Source: CAZUQP01 sp964622455 (GTDB taxonomy: Bacteria; Pseudomonadota; Gammaproteobacteria; DSM-16500). Taken from it: a stretch of 64,000 bases of DNA. Shown one piece after another: positions 7,790 to 17,458 of this stretch (positions are counted from its first letter, which is position 1; the number at the start of each line of letters is the position of its first letter). The notes under the pieces are model-generated. The model did no database searches, was not told where the DNA came from, and saw nothing but the letters and a program-made list of their open reading frames with translations. Where the stretch lies: assembly GCA_964622455.1 (NCBI GenBank), contig CAZUQP010000032.1, positions 1 to 64,000 on the forward strand. Reading direction: 5' to 3'. The position numbers and the translations under genes were made by a program.

Positions 7790-9407
7790 AAATTTTAAAA
7801 AACACTTCTCGCTCTCGGTTACGCCCTTCGTGTTTTGCTTGATAGAGTGCTTTATCAGCGGCCTCAATCAAATTTTTAGCCCCACGCACTTTTGGAAAAG
7901 AAGCAATACCTGCGCTCAATGTCACATGAAATTCCCGCGCGCCTGTTTTGAAAACAATTTGTGAAAATAATTCACGGATATTTTTACAAAGAGTAATAGC
8001 CGCTTCACTTTCCGTATCAGGCAAAACTACCGCAAATTCTTCACCGCCATAACGGCCGACAAAATCTGTTTTTCGCAAATGCGTCACTAATAATTCTGAT
8101 AATTTTCGTAATACTCGATCACCCATCAGATGGCCATGCGTATCATTCACCAATTTAAAATGATCGATATCAATCATTAAAAAAGAAAGCGGCGTTTTAA
8201 AACGCGCAGCGCGTGCAACTTCTATTTCAAGATGCTGTAAAATATTCGTATGATTTAATAAATTGGTTAAACTGTCCCGCGTCATATAAGAACTTAAAAT
8301 GCCAGCACGTTCTGCGCGTGAGCGGACAGCCGAAACTAAATGCTCCGGCAAAATAGGTTTTGTCAAAAAGTCATCGCCCCCCAAACGAAGCGCCGCTAAT
8401 TGCTTAAAACGATTATCTTCCGTTGAAAGAAAAATAATAGGAATACTTGCATATAAGGGTTCTTGTCGCAAAACAGCAGCAAGCTCAACGCCAGAACACT
8501 CCGGCATGTAAATATCGAGCAGCAATAAATTCGGCCGAAATTCCGTTAAAACATCGAGCACATGTAAGGGGTTCATTAGTGCACGTGCCTCCATCCCTGC
8601 CTCTTCTAGAATGAGCGCATAATAATCCGCGAGTGATTGTGAATCATCAACCACCAATACCCGCAATGGTTCGCTTGATGAAGATGCACAGGTTTGATCA
8701 ACTGTTTTTGCTAAATAAAATGCTTCCGCTGGTTTTGGAAAAAACGCCGTACTTCCCGCACGTATTGCCTTTAGCCGAGTCAGTAAATCGCTCTGTTTAG
8801 ATGTCACAAACAGTGGAATAGCTGCCTCATGTTGTTGATAATGTTGTAAATGAGTTATTTCATGTGCTCCTAAATGTTTAGAATCTATAATCAAAGCGAT
8901 CGGTTTTATTTTAGAAAGAGCATTTTTAAATTGAGCAAAATCTTTGAATGTCTGGAGTTCATATCCCATTAAGTCAAAATGACTTTTTAATTCATTGACA
9001 AATTCAACCCCATCATCTAACACATAAATTAATTTATTCTTCAAAGAAAAATCTACCATTGCTGTTAGAGAAGGTTTTTCTTCTTTCAGCGCAAGTGGTA
9101 TCGTTTTTATTTTATCTAATAATCGGGAAATTTCTTTCCGCTGTTCAAAAGTCAACGATTCATTATTCAGAAATTCTCTTAGACAAACTTCAAGTTCACG
9201 TGCTGCGCGACAAAGATGATGATAACCATAGGTTCCTGAAGAACCGCACAAACTATGTATCGCACGATGAAATTCATACAATTTTTCTCGATCAAATTTT
9301 TTGATGAGATCCTGTCCTTGTAATACCAAATGACTTATTTTATCAGGCAATTTTTTAGTGTAGGCGATAAATAAAGCCTGCAATTTTTCTTGTGCATCGG
9401 GCTTCAT
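7788..9407 (-). CDS. Hpt-REC-GGDEF diguanylate cyclase response regulator
   Basis: This 539-residue PleD-like signalling protein has four parts. An N-terminal Hpt domain carries the phospho-acceptor H51 in IHSLCGSSGTYG, with Cys where Lys is usual. A degenerate receiver-like domain follows (about 130-240). A canonical receiver has VLVVDDSQ and the acceptor Asp in LLLLDIYMPE near residue 297. The C-terminal GGDEF domain has GGEEF near 455, preceded five residues earlier by the inhibitory-site motif RKTD. It should make c-di-GMP when phosphorylated and be feedback-inhibited. It overlaps the upstream receiver gene by 4 nt and closes the M50-kinase-receiver operon. Confidence 0.9.
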   Translation of the reverse strand: MKPDAQEKLQALFIAYTKKLPDKISHLVLQGQDLIKKFDREKLYEFHRAIHSLCGSSGTYGYHHLCRAARELEVCLREFLNNESLTFEQRKEISRLLDKIKTIPLALKEEKPSLTAMVDFSLKNKLIYVLDDGVEFVNELKSHFDLMGYELQTFKDFAQFKNALSKIKPIALIIDSKHLGAHEITHLQHYQQHEAAIPLFVTSKQSDLLTRLKAIRAGSTAFFPKPAEAFYLAKTVDQTCASSSSEPLRVLVVDDSQSLADYYALILEEAGMEARALMNPLHVLDVLTEFRPNLLLLDIYMPECSGVELAAVLRQEPLYASIPIIFLSTEDNRFKQLAALRLGGDDFLTKPILPEHLVSAVRSRAERAGILSSYMTRDSLTNLLNHTNILQHLEIEVARAARFKTPLSFLMIDIDHFKLVNDTHGHLMGDRVLRKLSELLVTHLRKTDFVGRYGGEEFAVVLPDTESEAAITLCKNIRELFSQIVFKTGAREFHVTLSAGIASFPKVRGAKNLIEAADKALYQAKHEGRNREREVFFKI

Positions 9408-9808
9408 TCTTTTTTACCTTTCTGGTATCGATCCCAAACGAACGCAATACTTTCAGACAATTTCATGGGATCAAAAGGTTTGGTAATCACATCTAACACG
9501 CCCATTGCGCGATACTCTGCAATTTCACTCGGTTGTATTTTAGCCGTCATAAAAATAGCGGGGATTTTTTCGAAATCAACTTTCTTTCGAAGCGCTTTCA
9601 AGGTAGATGGACCATCCATTTCTGGCATCATCACATCTAACAATAATAAATCCGGTTTAAATTTTTCTATTTCAGATAACACTTCCTTGCCATTTTTACA
9701 AAATCTCACCTTAAATCCCCCGATATCTTCTAAAGCAATTTGCGCAATCGCTCGAATATCTTCTTCATCTTCCGCGCATAAAATCTTAATTAATTGAGTA
9801 GAAGCCAT
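9404..9808 (-). CDS. Single-domain response regulator (CheY-like)
   Basis: The 134-residue receiver has no output domain. The acidic pocket is visible in ILCAEDEED, the phospho-acceptor Asp in LLLLDVMMPEMDG (about residue 56), the switch Thr in IFMTAK, and the conserved Lys in VITKPFDP. It lies 4 nt after the histidine kinase and overlaps the Hpt-REC-GGDEF gene by 4 nt. It probably shuttles phosphate from the kinase to the Hpt domain. The relay order is inferred from gene order. Confidence 0.92.
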   Translation of the reverse strand: MASTQLIKILCAEDEEDIRAIAQIALEDIGGFKVRFCKNGKEVLSEIEKFKPDLLLLDVMMPEMDGPSTLKALRKKVDFEKIPAIFMTAKIQPSEIAEYRAMGVLDVITKPFDPMKLSESIAFVWDRYQKGKKE

Positions 9809-9812
9809 AGTT

Positions 9813-12080
9813 TTATCCTTTCATATTGACTATAGGTAATTCAAAATAAAAAATGGTACCCATTTCAGGATCACTTTTAAATCCAATGGAGCCTGAAAAT
9901 TGATCGATAATCGCCTTGCTAATACTTAATCCTAAACCAGTTCCTCCTTTTTTACGTGTGGTTGTTGAATCTGCTTGAGAAAATTTTTGAAAAATTCGAG
10001 ATTGAAATTCTTTAGCAATCCCATGGCCTTGATCTTCAATTGCGACACGAACTTTTTGAACCTTGACCAAACCAATTTTTATCACGACTTTCCCTCCTTT
10101 TCGAGAAAATTTCACCGCATTTGAAATTAAATTAGTCATGACTTGGATAAAACGATCTCGGTCAACATTCACCATCACATCATTAACACTTTCTGCCAAT
10201 TTAATTTTTACTGAAAACCGTTCTGCATACATTTGATTGGCCATCATCGATTCTTTAACAAGATCAGCGATTCTGTATGGCGCAAATTGAAAATCCATTT
10301 TTCCCGCTTCAATTTTTTCAATATCTAAAATATCATTAATTAAATGCAATAAACGTTCGCAATTATTATTGGCAATTCCTAATAATTTTTTTGCTTTCGC
10401 ACTAAATTCTCCCACTGCACCTCCTAAAATCAATCCGAGAGACCCGCGAATGGAAGTTAAAGGCGTCCTTAGTTCATGGCTGACAACAGAAACAAATTCA
10501 TTTTTTAATTGTTCACCCTCTTTCAGTAACTGATTGCTCTGCATTAATTCTTTTTCTACGAAAAAAATCCGGCGTATCAAGGGCATGACTTCTAAACGAA
10601 GCAGCAGCAGACCAATCAATACTACAATTAACATAACTGGAAAAACGACATGTAATTTTTGCATAATTGGTTTATAAAGTTCTGTCATATCAATTTTCAT
10701 AAGCATTCCAAAACCCAATGAATCAACAGGTGAATAGACCGACAAAATACGGTACTGCGACACATCGTTCATCTTGTCTGCATTGGTTTCAGGCATAATC
10801 GGCACTTCTTGCATGCCATTTAATGAAAATAAAAAATAATAGGGGTAATCAGTTGTTGGGAAACAAACAGCGTGTTCAGACGATTTGGGTACGCAAATAC
10901 TCATATTTGCAGTTTTGCCAAATAACGCTGCTTCTTTCAACGCATTGTTAAGATTAATCAGCGGCCGCTCCGTCATCAGTGTAAATGTTTGCTGGTTTAC
11001 TGTTTTAAAATCATTCGTAATACGCAAATACCATCCATTTTGCCAAAAAAGTATGACTTCTTCCGGCAATTTTAATTTGACTGATAATTTTGGGGCTTCA
11101 ACAAAATTGCCTGTGGAATTTATTATTTCGCCTTGTTGATTTTTTACGGATACCGCAGAAAATCCTTCTGCAATCATATTTTTCATTTGTGCTAAAAACA
11201 CAGCATCGTTTTTATTAAAAGATAATCGCTGTAATAATAGATTACTTTTAAAGGCGCCAAATTCATTCACAGTACGCATGATTTCATTTTGAAAAAGAAT
11301 TTGCTTGGTATATAAAGTTTTTTTAAATGTATCCTTAACCATGTCTAATTGCTGATTGGCAAGCGTCACAAAACTTATAAACCCAACGACCAAACTGATA
11401 AATAATAAAATAATGCCGCTGAATAACATGATTTTTTGTTCTTCTTTGCCGTGATACAATTCAAATGAATACGGGTTATTGCGCCATATTATCCAAAGAA
11501 ATATGCCAAGCACTGCAAAACCTATCGCAGTGTAAAGCGCCATGCCGGCATAATGCTGCCAATCCAATAAAAATTCTACTTTGACTAAATACCCTGTTAA
11601 TCCTAAGGTGCCCACTAAAAATAATAAAAAAATGGAAAATTCAATACAAAACGCAATCCATTTTTTATATGCGAATGGTAGCAAAATAAAAATCAATCCT
11701 GCTAAAATAAAACCAATTGAAGTATGGGGCGTTAAATGTGCCGGATGCAAAGCAAAATAATGGACCCATAATTTAAGAAATAATGGGTGCGCATCGGGTG
11801 TAATATCAAAAAGATTTTGGCTGAAAATAAATAAGGCAATGAAACACAGGAGAACACCCAAAATAATTTCAACACGTGCTGATAAACGAGATACAAAAGT
11901 CGCACAGAATAAAGCAGCACCCGATAAAGTAAAACAAAGACCGGTATAGAAAATAATAATTTTTGCGGTGTGCGTTAATAAAAACACGGGTATTTTTGGC
12001 CACCATCCAAACATAATGGAAAGCCCAAATACGGCAATGACTAAACTTGGCAATATCCATAATGCTCTTTTCATAATCAT
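9813..12080 (-). CDS. Membrane-bound sensor histidine kinase
   Basis: The 755-residue protein starts with a block of about seven to eight transmembrane helices (about 1-235). A periplasmic sensor region follows (about 240-475), then another helix near 483. The cytoplasmic kinase has a HisKA domain with the phospho-acceptor His near residue 533 in FVSVVSHELRTPLTSIRG. The HATPase_c domain shows N, G1 (DQGHGI) and G2 (GGTGLGLSISK) boxes. It lacks a receiver of its own, and a receiver gene follows 4 nt downstream. The signal is unknown. The multi-helix N-terminus suggests sensing within the membrane. Confidence 0.92.
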   Translation of the reverse strand: MIMKRALWILPSLVIAVFGLSIMFGWWPKIPVFLLTHTAKIIIFYTGLCFTLSGAALFCATFVSRLSARVEIILGVLLCFIALFIFSQNLFDITPDAHPLFLKLWVHYFALHPAHLTPHTSIGFILAGLIFILLPFAYKKWIAFCIEFSIFLLFLVGTLGLTGYLVKVEFLLDWQHYAGMALYTAIGFAVLGIFLWIIWRNNPYSFELYHGKEEQKIMLFSGIILLFISLVVGFISFVTLANQQLDMVKDTFKKTLYTKQILFQNEIMRTVNEFGAFKSNLLLQRLSFNKNDAVFLAQMKNMIAEGFSAVSVKNQQGEIINSTGNFVEAPKLSVKLKLPEEVILFWQNGWYLRITNDFKTVNQQTFTLMTERPLINLNNALKEAALFGKTANMSICVPKSSEHAVCFPTTDYPYYFLFSLNGMQEVPIMPETNADKMNDVSQYRILSVYSPVDSLGFGMLMKIDMTELYKPIMQKLHVVFPVMLIVVLIGLLLLRLEVMPLIRRIFFVEKELMQSNQLLKEGEQLKNEFVSVVSHELRTPLTSIRGSLGLILGGAVGEFSAKAKKLLGIANNNCERLLHLINDILDIEKIEAGKMDFQFAPYRIADLVKESMMANQMYAERFSVKIKLAESVNDVMVNVDRDRFIQVMTNLISNAVKFSRKGGKVVIKIGLVKVQKVRVAIEDQGHGIAKEFQSRIFQKFSQADSTTTRKKGGTGLGLSISKAIIDQFSGSIGFKSDPEMGTIFYFELPIVNMKG

Positions 12081-12109
12081 CCTTCGATGAAAATAATTGA
12101 GAGAGCCGG

Positions 12110-12751
12110 CTATAATCCAAACAGCATTGTCATCATATTCAACAACCCAAACACAATCGGCGCTATGACATAGGACAAAATTCCGCTCAACATCAATAGC
12201 ACCAAAATCAAGAAGCCGTATGGCTCAATACGATATAAATTAAAACCCATGCGTCCAGGCAATAAATTATAAAGTACACGCCCGCCGTCCAAAGGCGGCA
12301 GGGGCAAACAATTTAATACGCCAAGGACTATATTTATCATCATACCCGCTTGACCCATATAAATCAGTGGCACGCCAAACCAAGCGTTCAAATTTATACC
12401 GAGTTTCGCAATGGCTGCCCAAAATAATGCCATCAAAAAATTAGCGATGGGCCCGGCAGCCGCGACCAATGCCATGTGATAACGTGGATGACGCAGATTG
12501 CGCGCATCAACAGGGACAGGCTTTGCCCAGCCAAAAATAAAATTGCTGACCATCAACAGCATGAGCGGCACAATAATCGTGCCGATGAGGTCAATATGTT
12601 TGAATGGATTTAAGGTAAGTCGGCCGGCCAGCCGTGCTGTTTGGTCGCCGAATTTAGATGCGACCCACCCATGCGCCACTTCATGGACGGTAATAGCGAA
12701 TAATACCGGCAACGCCCAGATAGCGATCTTTTGAACCAACGTTAATTCCAT
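12110..12751 (-). CDS. Site-2-protease-family (M50) membrane metalloprotease
   Basis: This 213-residue intramembrane zinc protease homologue is of the compact type without a PDZ domain. The metal-binding HEVAH motif is at about residues 23-27 in ITVHEVAHGWVA, and the third-ligand region reads NCLPLPPLDGGRVL near 145. Four to five hydrophobic segments are present. It lies 29 nt upstream of the histidine kinase, so both may share a transcript. Its substrate is unknown. A role in processing the signalling proteins would be a guess. Confidence 0.88.
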   Translation of the reverse strand: MELTLVQKIAIWALPVLFAITVHEVAHGWVASKFGDQTARLAGRLTLNPFKHIDLIGTIIVPLMLLMVSNFIFGWAKPVPVDARNLRHPRYHMALVAAAGPIANFLMALFWAAIAKLGINLNAWFGVPLIYMGQAGMMINIVLGVLNCLPLPPLDGGRVLYNLLPGRMGFNLYRIEPYGFLILVLLMLSGILSYVIAPIVFGLLNMMTMLFGL

Positions 12752-12858
12752 AAAACCATCACTTTTTGTTAGGGAGTCAGCATTATACTGTTAAAGATAT
12801 AGTCATAAAACTCTTTTCCGATTACCATACCTAAAGTTGATCATGGAACAATTGAAAC

Positions 12859-13623
12859 GTGACCTTAATTTTTTATAAGACTCTCGCCGGTATTCTCATC
12901 TTTCTCACTGCGCTCGTTGTCGTTATTTATCCGCTTAAATTGCGTATTACTCCGAAACATAACCGCTCCCTCGAATTAGCAGATGCCTTTGCAAGCGGGA
13001 TATTTTTAGGTGCCGCCCTCTTTCATATGCTGCCGGACGCCATCCAAATTTTTTCTGCCACTCTGAAAAATAATCATTACCCACTAGCAGAGCTTTTGTG
13101 CGCCATTGGATTTTTAGTATTACTTTTTCTTGAACGTCTTTCTAATTACTTTACCCATGCCAAAAAAAATGATGACTTATTGTCATATATGTTCGTATTA
13201 GTTTTAATTATTCATGCACTCATTGAAGGGATGGTTCTTGGCATTAATCCCGCTTTTGCGACTGCCTCGATTATTTTTCTAGCCATTATTGCGCACAAAA
13301 GTTCAGAAAGTTTTGCGCTGGCCGTGATCTTAAATCGAAGTCAATTAAACTTAAAAAAAATCATTATTCTTATTCTATTATTTTCCAGCATGACGCCGCT
13401 TGGTATCGCATTAGGCACAACACTCGATTATTCACTGCGCCTTAATAAAGGCCAACTTTTTATTGCATCCTTTAACGCATTTGCCGCCGGAACATTTCTT
13501 TATATGTCAACTTTGCACCATATTAACCATCATGAACGGCAGCATGAGGCAGAAAATTTACTTGAGTTTGGTATGTTATTAATCGGTTTGATGATGATGG
13601 CAGCTCTTGCTCTATATGCTTAA
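12859..13623 (+). CDS. ZIP-family metal transporter
   Basis: This 254-residue inner-membrane protein has about eight transmembrane helices. The family's metal-site helices are visible as FLGAALFHMLPDA (about 52-64), HALIEGMVLGINP and AHKSSESFALAV. Likely substrates are Zn(II), Fe(II) or Mn(II). The start is GTG at 12859 because an in-frame TGA lies 6 nt upstream and no ATG fits. It stands alone, divergent from the M50 protease gene. Confidence 0.88.
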   Translation: MTLIFYKTLAGILIFLTALVVVIYPLKLRITPKHNRSLELADAFASGIFLGAALFHMLPDAIQIFSATLKNNHYPLAELLCAIGFLVLLFLERLSNYFTHAKKNDDLLSYMFVLVLIIHALIEGMVLGINPAFATASIIFLAIIAHKSSESFALAVILNRSQLNLKKIIILILLFSSMTPLGIALGTTLDYSLRLNKGQLFIASFNAFAAGTFLYMSTLHHINHHERQHEAENLLEFGMLLIGLMMMAALALYA

Positions 13624-13686
13624 ATTGTGCCAAAAACCAAAATTTGATACTATGGCATGCAATTATTTGACTGATTCGGAGTCAAC

Positions 13687-14022
13687 ATGACGGTTTATTA
13701 TATTTCTTTGTTTGTGGCCATTTTAATTGGTGTCTGTGGTCAAGTTGCTCTTAAAACGGGATCTACAAACGCAGGAGAATCTGGATTATTCTTATTCCAA
13801 CCTTATGTATTACTAGGGCTTTCTTGTTACTTTACATCCGCTATGTTTTACATTTACTCTTTAAAAGAAATCCCCTTGTCAGTTGCTTTCCCGTGTGTTT
13901 CTTTAAGCTATGTCGTGGTTGCCTTGCTTGCACATTTTCTCTGGAATGAGCCTTTCGGGCTGCAGCACATCATGGCGCTTTTTTGTATATTGCTCGGTGT
14001 CTTTTTGCTGGTAAGAGCTTAG
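13687..14022 (+). CDS. Small EamA/SMR-like four-helix transporter
   Basis: The 111-residue protein has four transmembrane helices and an EamA-like C-terminal half (SLSYVVVALLAHFLW, then a last helix LFCILLGVFLLVR). TM1 lacks the membrane Glu needed for drug/proton antiport in EmrE, so it resembles ArnE-like lipid-carrier flippase subunits or other orphan SMR relatives more than a multidrug pump. A GGAGTC sequence precedes the ATG. The substrate is unknown. Confidence 0.75.
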   Translation: MTVYYISLFVAILIGVCGQVALKTGSTNAGESGLFLFQPYVLLGLSCYFTSAMFYIYSLKEIPLSVAFPCVSLSYVVVALLAHFLWNEPFGLQHIMALFCILLGVFLLVRA

Positions 14023-14040
14023 TACAGCATCAGCCTAAGC

Positions 14041-14070
14041 TTGACTATTCCCCACAAGTACTAGTAGGAT
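14041..14070 (+). promoter_or_regulatory. Candidate promoter of the HAD-like protein gene
   Basis: A -35 TTGACT (14041-14046) and a -10-like TAGGAT (14065-14070) are separated by 18 bp, about 40 nt upstream of the ATG at 14112. The match is moderate. No TTAAG tandem box is present here. Confidence 0.4.
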
Positions 14071-14111
14071 TTGCGCGCCATACTGATTAATAAAAAAAAC
14101 GAGGATCATTT

Positions 14112-15170
14112 ATGCCAAAAATAGCAGTACTATCACTTGATTATGATGGTTGTGCCGATATTCTTTTTGATGATCTTATTGCATCCTATCAATCAGAAAA
14201 AGGCTCTTCTATCAGCGCATCTTTTATCAAAAATCTTCTTTTACTTAGAAAGAAATTTATGTCTTATTTAAATCTTATTACGCAAGATTCTGCTTATGTA
14301 GAGCTCTATGTGGGTTCAACTAGACAATCGATCGCGCTTGACGATGCCATTGCACAAGCCCAGGGTAACGGCTCCTGTTTTAAAAATTATACTCAATTAT
14401 GTCTGGAGAAAAATTGGAGCTTTCAGAAGCTACTCTTAGCAGATGTAAAAAATACAGTATCTGTTGGCACCGCCATGCAAAATAAATCTCTTACTTGCAC
14501 AAAAGATCAAGAAAAAATTATTACAATTCAACATCAATTAAAAGATGCTGCTAGTCGGATATCGAATCCTGATGATGAAATTAATTTTTATTTTTTCGAT
14601 GATGATCCAAAAGGAATCATTATTCCGGCACTTATAAAGTGCGGTGGTAAATTATTAGATGGTATCTTTTGTAAAATAAATTTTTTTATTGTTAAATATG
14701 ACTGGTTTATTGAAGCAACCGAAAAATTTAATCTCCAAAAACCTTATCCTGCTCTGCAAGAATTGTATTCACTTAAAAAAGCCGTAAAAGAAACAAAAGA
14801 AACCAAGCAAGATACTGTTTCCCAAAATATTGAAACTGTTATTGCCGTTTTAAATGAGTATATTAAAAATAGAGAACAAATCTCCGCGACTCCTGGCTTA
14901 TTCCGTAATTTCGCTAATAATATAGAAAATAACGCTGCTAGAAGTCTCGTAAGATTTTTAACAAACAGGCTCAAAAGTAAAGATTTTGAAGCTCGATTTT
15001 GTGATCAAGAACTTGCAGCGCTCATGAAAAGCGATTCGGAACTAGGGAAAATATTTTCTCAATGTAATGCTTCTATACAAAAAGAAGTTCAACTTTCTGT
15101 TGGGGCTCTACCCATGTCTCCCGAAAATGTTTCTGAGTTAACGTCTAACGCGAGATTCTGCGTCCGTTAA
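14112..15170 (+). CDS. HAD-like protein of unknown function, candidate effector
   Basis: This is a 352-residue cytosolic protein. The N-terminus VLSLDYDGCAD has the D-x-D-G pattern of HAD motif I (D10, D12). A second acidic block FFDDDPKG (about 161-168) fits HAD motif IV. Between them lie VGSTRQS (67-73) and the segment GNGSCFKNY, which recall a set of Legionella proteins, several described as Dot/Icm substrates. That resemblance is from memory and not verified. The C-terminal 140 residues are helical and unrecognised. There is no signal peptide. The gene is monocistronic and converges on mdh, whose stop lies 3 nt away. Confidence 0.7.
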   Translation: MPKIAVLSLDYDGCADILFDDLIASYQSEKGSSISASFIKNLLLLRKKFMSYLNLITQDSAYVELYVGSTRQSIALDDAIAQAQGNGSCFKNYTQLCLEKNWSFQKLLLADVKNTVSVGTAMQNKSLTCTKDQEKIITIQHQLKDAASRISNPDDEINFYFFDDDPKGIIIPALIKCGGKLLDGIFCKINFFIVKYDWFIEATEKFNLQKPYPALQELYSLKKAVKETKETKQDTVSQNIETVIAVLNEYIKNREQISATPGLFRNFANNIENNAARSLVRFLTNRLKSKDFEARFCDQELAALMKSDSELGKIFSQCNASIQKEVQLSVGALPMSPENVSELTSNARFCVR

Positions 15171-15173
15171 ACC

Positions 15174-16166
15174 CTAAACGCTCACTAACCCTAACTCCTG
15201 CACTGCATCACGCTCTTGACGCAATTCATTTAATGCCAAATTAAATTTTTCTTGGCCAAATTCATTTTGTGTCAAATCTGTTATTACTTTTAATTTACCG
15301 CTCTCAATGCGGCAAGGAAATGAAAAAATTAATCCTTCATCTACGCCGTATTCACCTTGCGATGCGCGTGCAACAGAAAAAATTTCGCCTTTTACAGTAT
15401 CGTGCGTTAAATGATACACGCCTGTTAATGCCGCATTTGCAGCGGATGCTGCAGACGATGCGCCGCGTGCTTTAATGACTGCAGCGCCTCGTTTTTGAAT
15501 AAGAGAAATAAAATCGTTTTTGAGCCATGAAACATCTGTAATGACATCCGTTGCTGGTTTGCCGTTGATTTTCGCATGATAAAAATCGGGATATTGAGTA
15601 GATGAATGATTGCCCCAAATGATCATTTGAGTGACCGCTGCCACATCAACACCCGCTTTTATCGCCAATTGTTTTCGCGCGCGTAACTCATCGAGAGTGG
15701 TCATTGCAAAAAAACGTGTCGATGGAATATCCGGCGCATTATTCATCGCAATTAAACAATTTGTATTACACGGATTTCCCACAACAAAAATTTGTACGTC
15801 CGATGCGGCATGATCATTGATAGCACGGCCTTGCGCAGTAAAAATTTTGCCGTTAATTTTTAATAAATCTGAGCGTTCCATGCCTTCTTTTCTGGGGACC
15901 GCGCCCACTAAAATAGCCCAATTCACATCGCGCATCCCTTCATTGATATCAGATGTGCAAAGAACATTTTTTAATAAAGGAAATGCGCAATCATCTAATT
16001 CCATTGCCACACCGCGCAGTCCCGGCAAGGCTTGTTCTAATTCCAGCAGGTGCAAATCAATTTCGGTATCAGGACCAAAACACTGGCCAGAGGCAACTCG
16101 AAATATTAATGCATAACCAATTTGTCCTGCTGCACCCGTGATTGCTACTTTGACGCGTTTTTTCAT
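15174..16166 (-). CDS. mdh: Malate dehydrogenase
   Basis: This NAD-dependent TCA-cycle enzyme converts malate and oxaloacetate. The 330 residues match the type found in Coxiella and many beta-proteobacteria. The Rossmann loop GAAGQIGYAL is near residue 10, the mobile-loop substrate Arg region reads VPRKEGMERSDLL, and the catalytic His lies in IIWGNHSSTQYP (about residue 187). It is transcribed divergently from hemW. Confidence 0.96.
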   Translation of the reverse strand: MKKRVKVAITGAAGQIGYALIFRVASGQCFGPDTEIDLHLLELEQALPGLRGVAMELDDCAFPLLKNVLCTSDINEGMRDVNWAILVGAVPRKEGMERSDLLKINGKIFTAQGRAINDHAASDVQIFVVGNPCNTNCLIAMNNAPDIPSTRFFAMTTLDELRARKQLAIKAGVDVAAVTQMIIWGNHSSTQYPDFYHAKINGKPATDVITDVSWLKNDFISLIQKRGAAVIKARGASSAASAANAALTGVYHLTHDTVKGEIFSVARASQGEYGVDEGLIFSFPCRIESGKLKVITDLTQNEFGQEKFNLALNELRQERDAVQELGLVSV

Positions 16167-16278
16167 AAAAGCACCCTGATTAAAATTCGTGACGCTATTC
16201 TAACGCAAAAGTGAGGATAGACAACAGAGCCTCTTTAGCATATTGACAAGCCACTCATTTGTAGGAATACTGCACAGC

Positions 16279-17457
16279 ATGCAACCTTTGAACATTCCTT
16301 TAAGCCTGTATATCCATATTCCTTGGTGTGTGCGTAAATGCCCTTACTGTGATTTTAATTCACATGAAGCACGGCATAAAATCCCGGAAGATCTTTATAT
16401 TGCTGCCCTATTGCGTGACCTTCATGACCAATTATCTGAAATGCCAAAACGTCCTTTGGTCAGCATTTTTTTTGGCGGCGGTACCCCGAGCTTATTTTCA
16501 CCTTCTGCCATCGAAAAAATTCTTGTCGGCGTGCAAGATGCGCTTCCCTTTGATTCTAAAATCGAAATCACGCTAGAAGCAAATCCTGGCACAATGGATG
16601 AAAAAAATTTTCATGGATTTTATCAAGCAGGGATTAATCGTTTATCCATCGGCATTCAAAGTTTGCAAAATGAAAAATTAAAAACGCTTGGCCGTATTCA
16701 TAATCGGGAACATGCACTACGCGCCATTGATATCGCGATAAAAGCTGGCTTTAATAATTTTAATTTAGATTTCATGCATGGTTTGCCGAATCAATCGATA
16801 GAAGATGCTTTAGCTGATCTTCGTGATGCTCTTTCATTTTCACCTCCGCATCTTTCATGGTATCAATTGACGATCGAGCAGAACACTTTTTTTCACCATC
16901 AACCACCCGTTTTACCAGAAGATGACATTCTTTTTGAAATCCAAGAACAAGGTAAAATGGAAATTTTTAAAAAAAACCTTATGCAATATGAAATTTCTGC
17001 ATACGCACAATCAGGTCACGAATGTATCCATAATAAAAATTATTGGGAATTCGGAGATTATTTAGGCATTGGTGCGGGCGCACATAGCAAAGTTACTGAT
17101 CTTGATACTCATCAAATTTTTCGTTATTCGCAATTAAAAAATCCGATGGACTATTTAATGCCAGAAAAAAAATTAAAAACAACAATAATTGAATCAAGCA
17201 AAGCAGATATTTGTTTTGAATTTATGTTGAATGCATTGCGCTTAATTAAAGGCGTGCCCGCTCAATTATTTACAGAGCGAACAGGATTGCCCATAAACAC
17301 CTTAGAACCCGCGCTTCGTCTTGCCAAAGAAAAAAAATTGTTGGTGAATCACTCCAATCAACTTCGCACAACAAAATTAGGCCAACGATTTTTAAATGAT
17401 GTTGTTAGTCTTTTTTTACCAAAGACACCCCTCGTCAGCAAAAATTATGCGTCTTGA
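16279..17457 (+). CDS. hemW: Radical SAM haem chaperone HemW
   Basis: HemW is a coproporphyrinogen-oxidase-like radical SAM protein that binds haem and is thought to deliver it to target proteins. The iron-sulfur motif CVRKCPYC is near the N-terminus, and the SAM-binding GGGTPSLF follows. It has 392 residues from the chosen ATG at 16279. A TTG 12 codons upstream is less likely because an AGGA lies between the two. Unlike true HemN, it has the HemW-type CxxxCxxC motif without a fourth nearby Cys. Confidence 0.92.
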   Translation: MQPLNIPLSLYIHIPWCVRKCPYCDFNSHEARHKIPEDLYIAALLRDLHDQLSEMPKRPLVSIFFGGGTPSLFSPSAIEKILVGVQDALPFDSKIEITLEANPGTMDEKNFHGFYQAGINRLSIGIQSLQNEKLKTLGRIHNREHALRAIDIAIKAGFNNFNLDFMHGLPNQSIEDALADLRDALSFSPPHLSWYQLTIEQNTFFHHQPPVLPEDDILFEIQEQGKMEIFKKNLMQYEISAYAQSGHECIHNKNYWEFGDYLGIGAGAHSKVTDLDTHQIFRYSQLKNPMDYLMPEKKLKTTIIESSKADICFEFMLNALRLIKGVPAQLFTERTGLPINTLEPALRLAKEKKLLVNHSNQLRTTKLGQRFLNDVVSLFLPKTPLVSKNYAS

Positions 17458-17458
17458 G

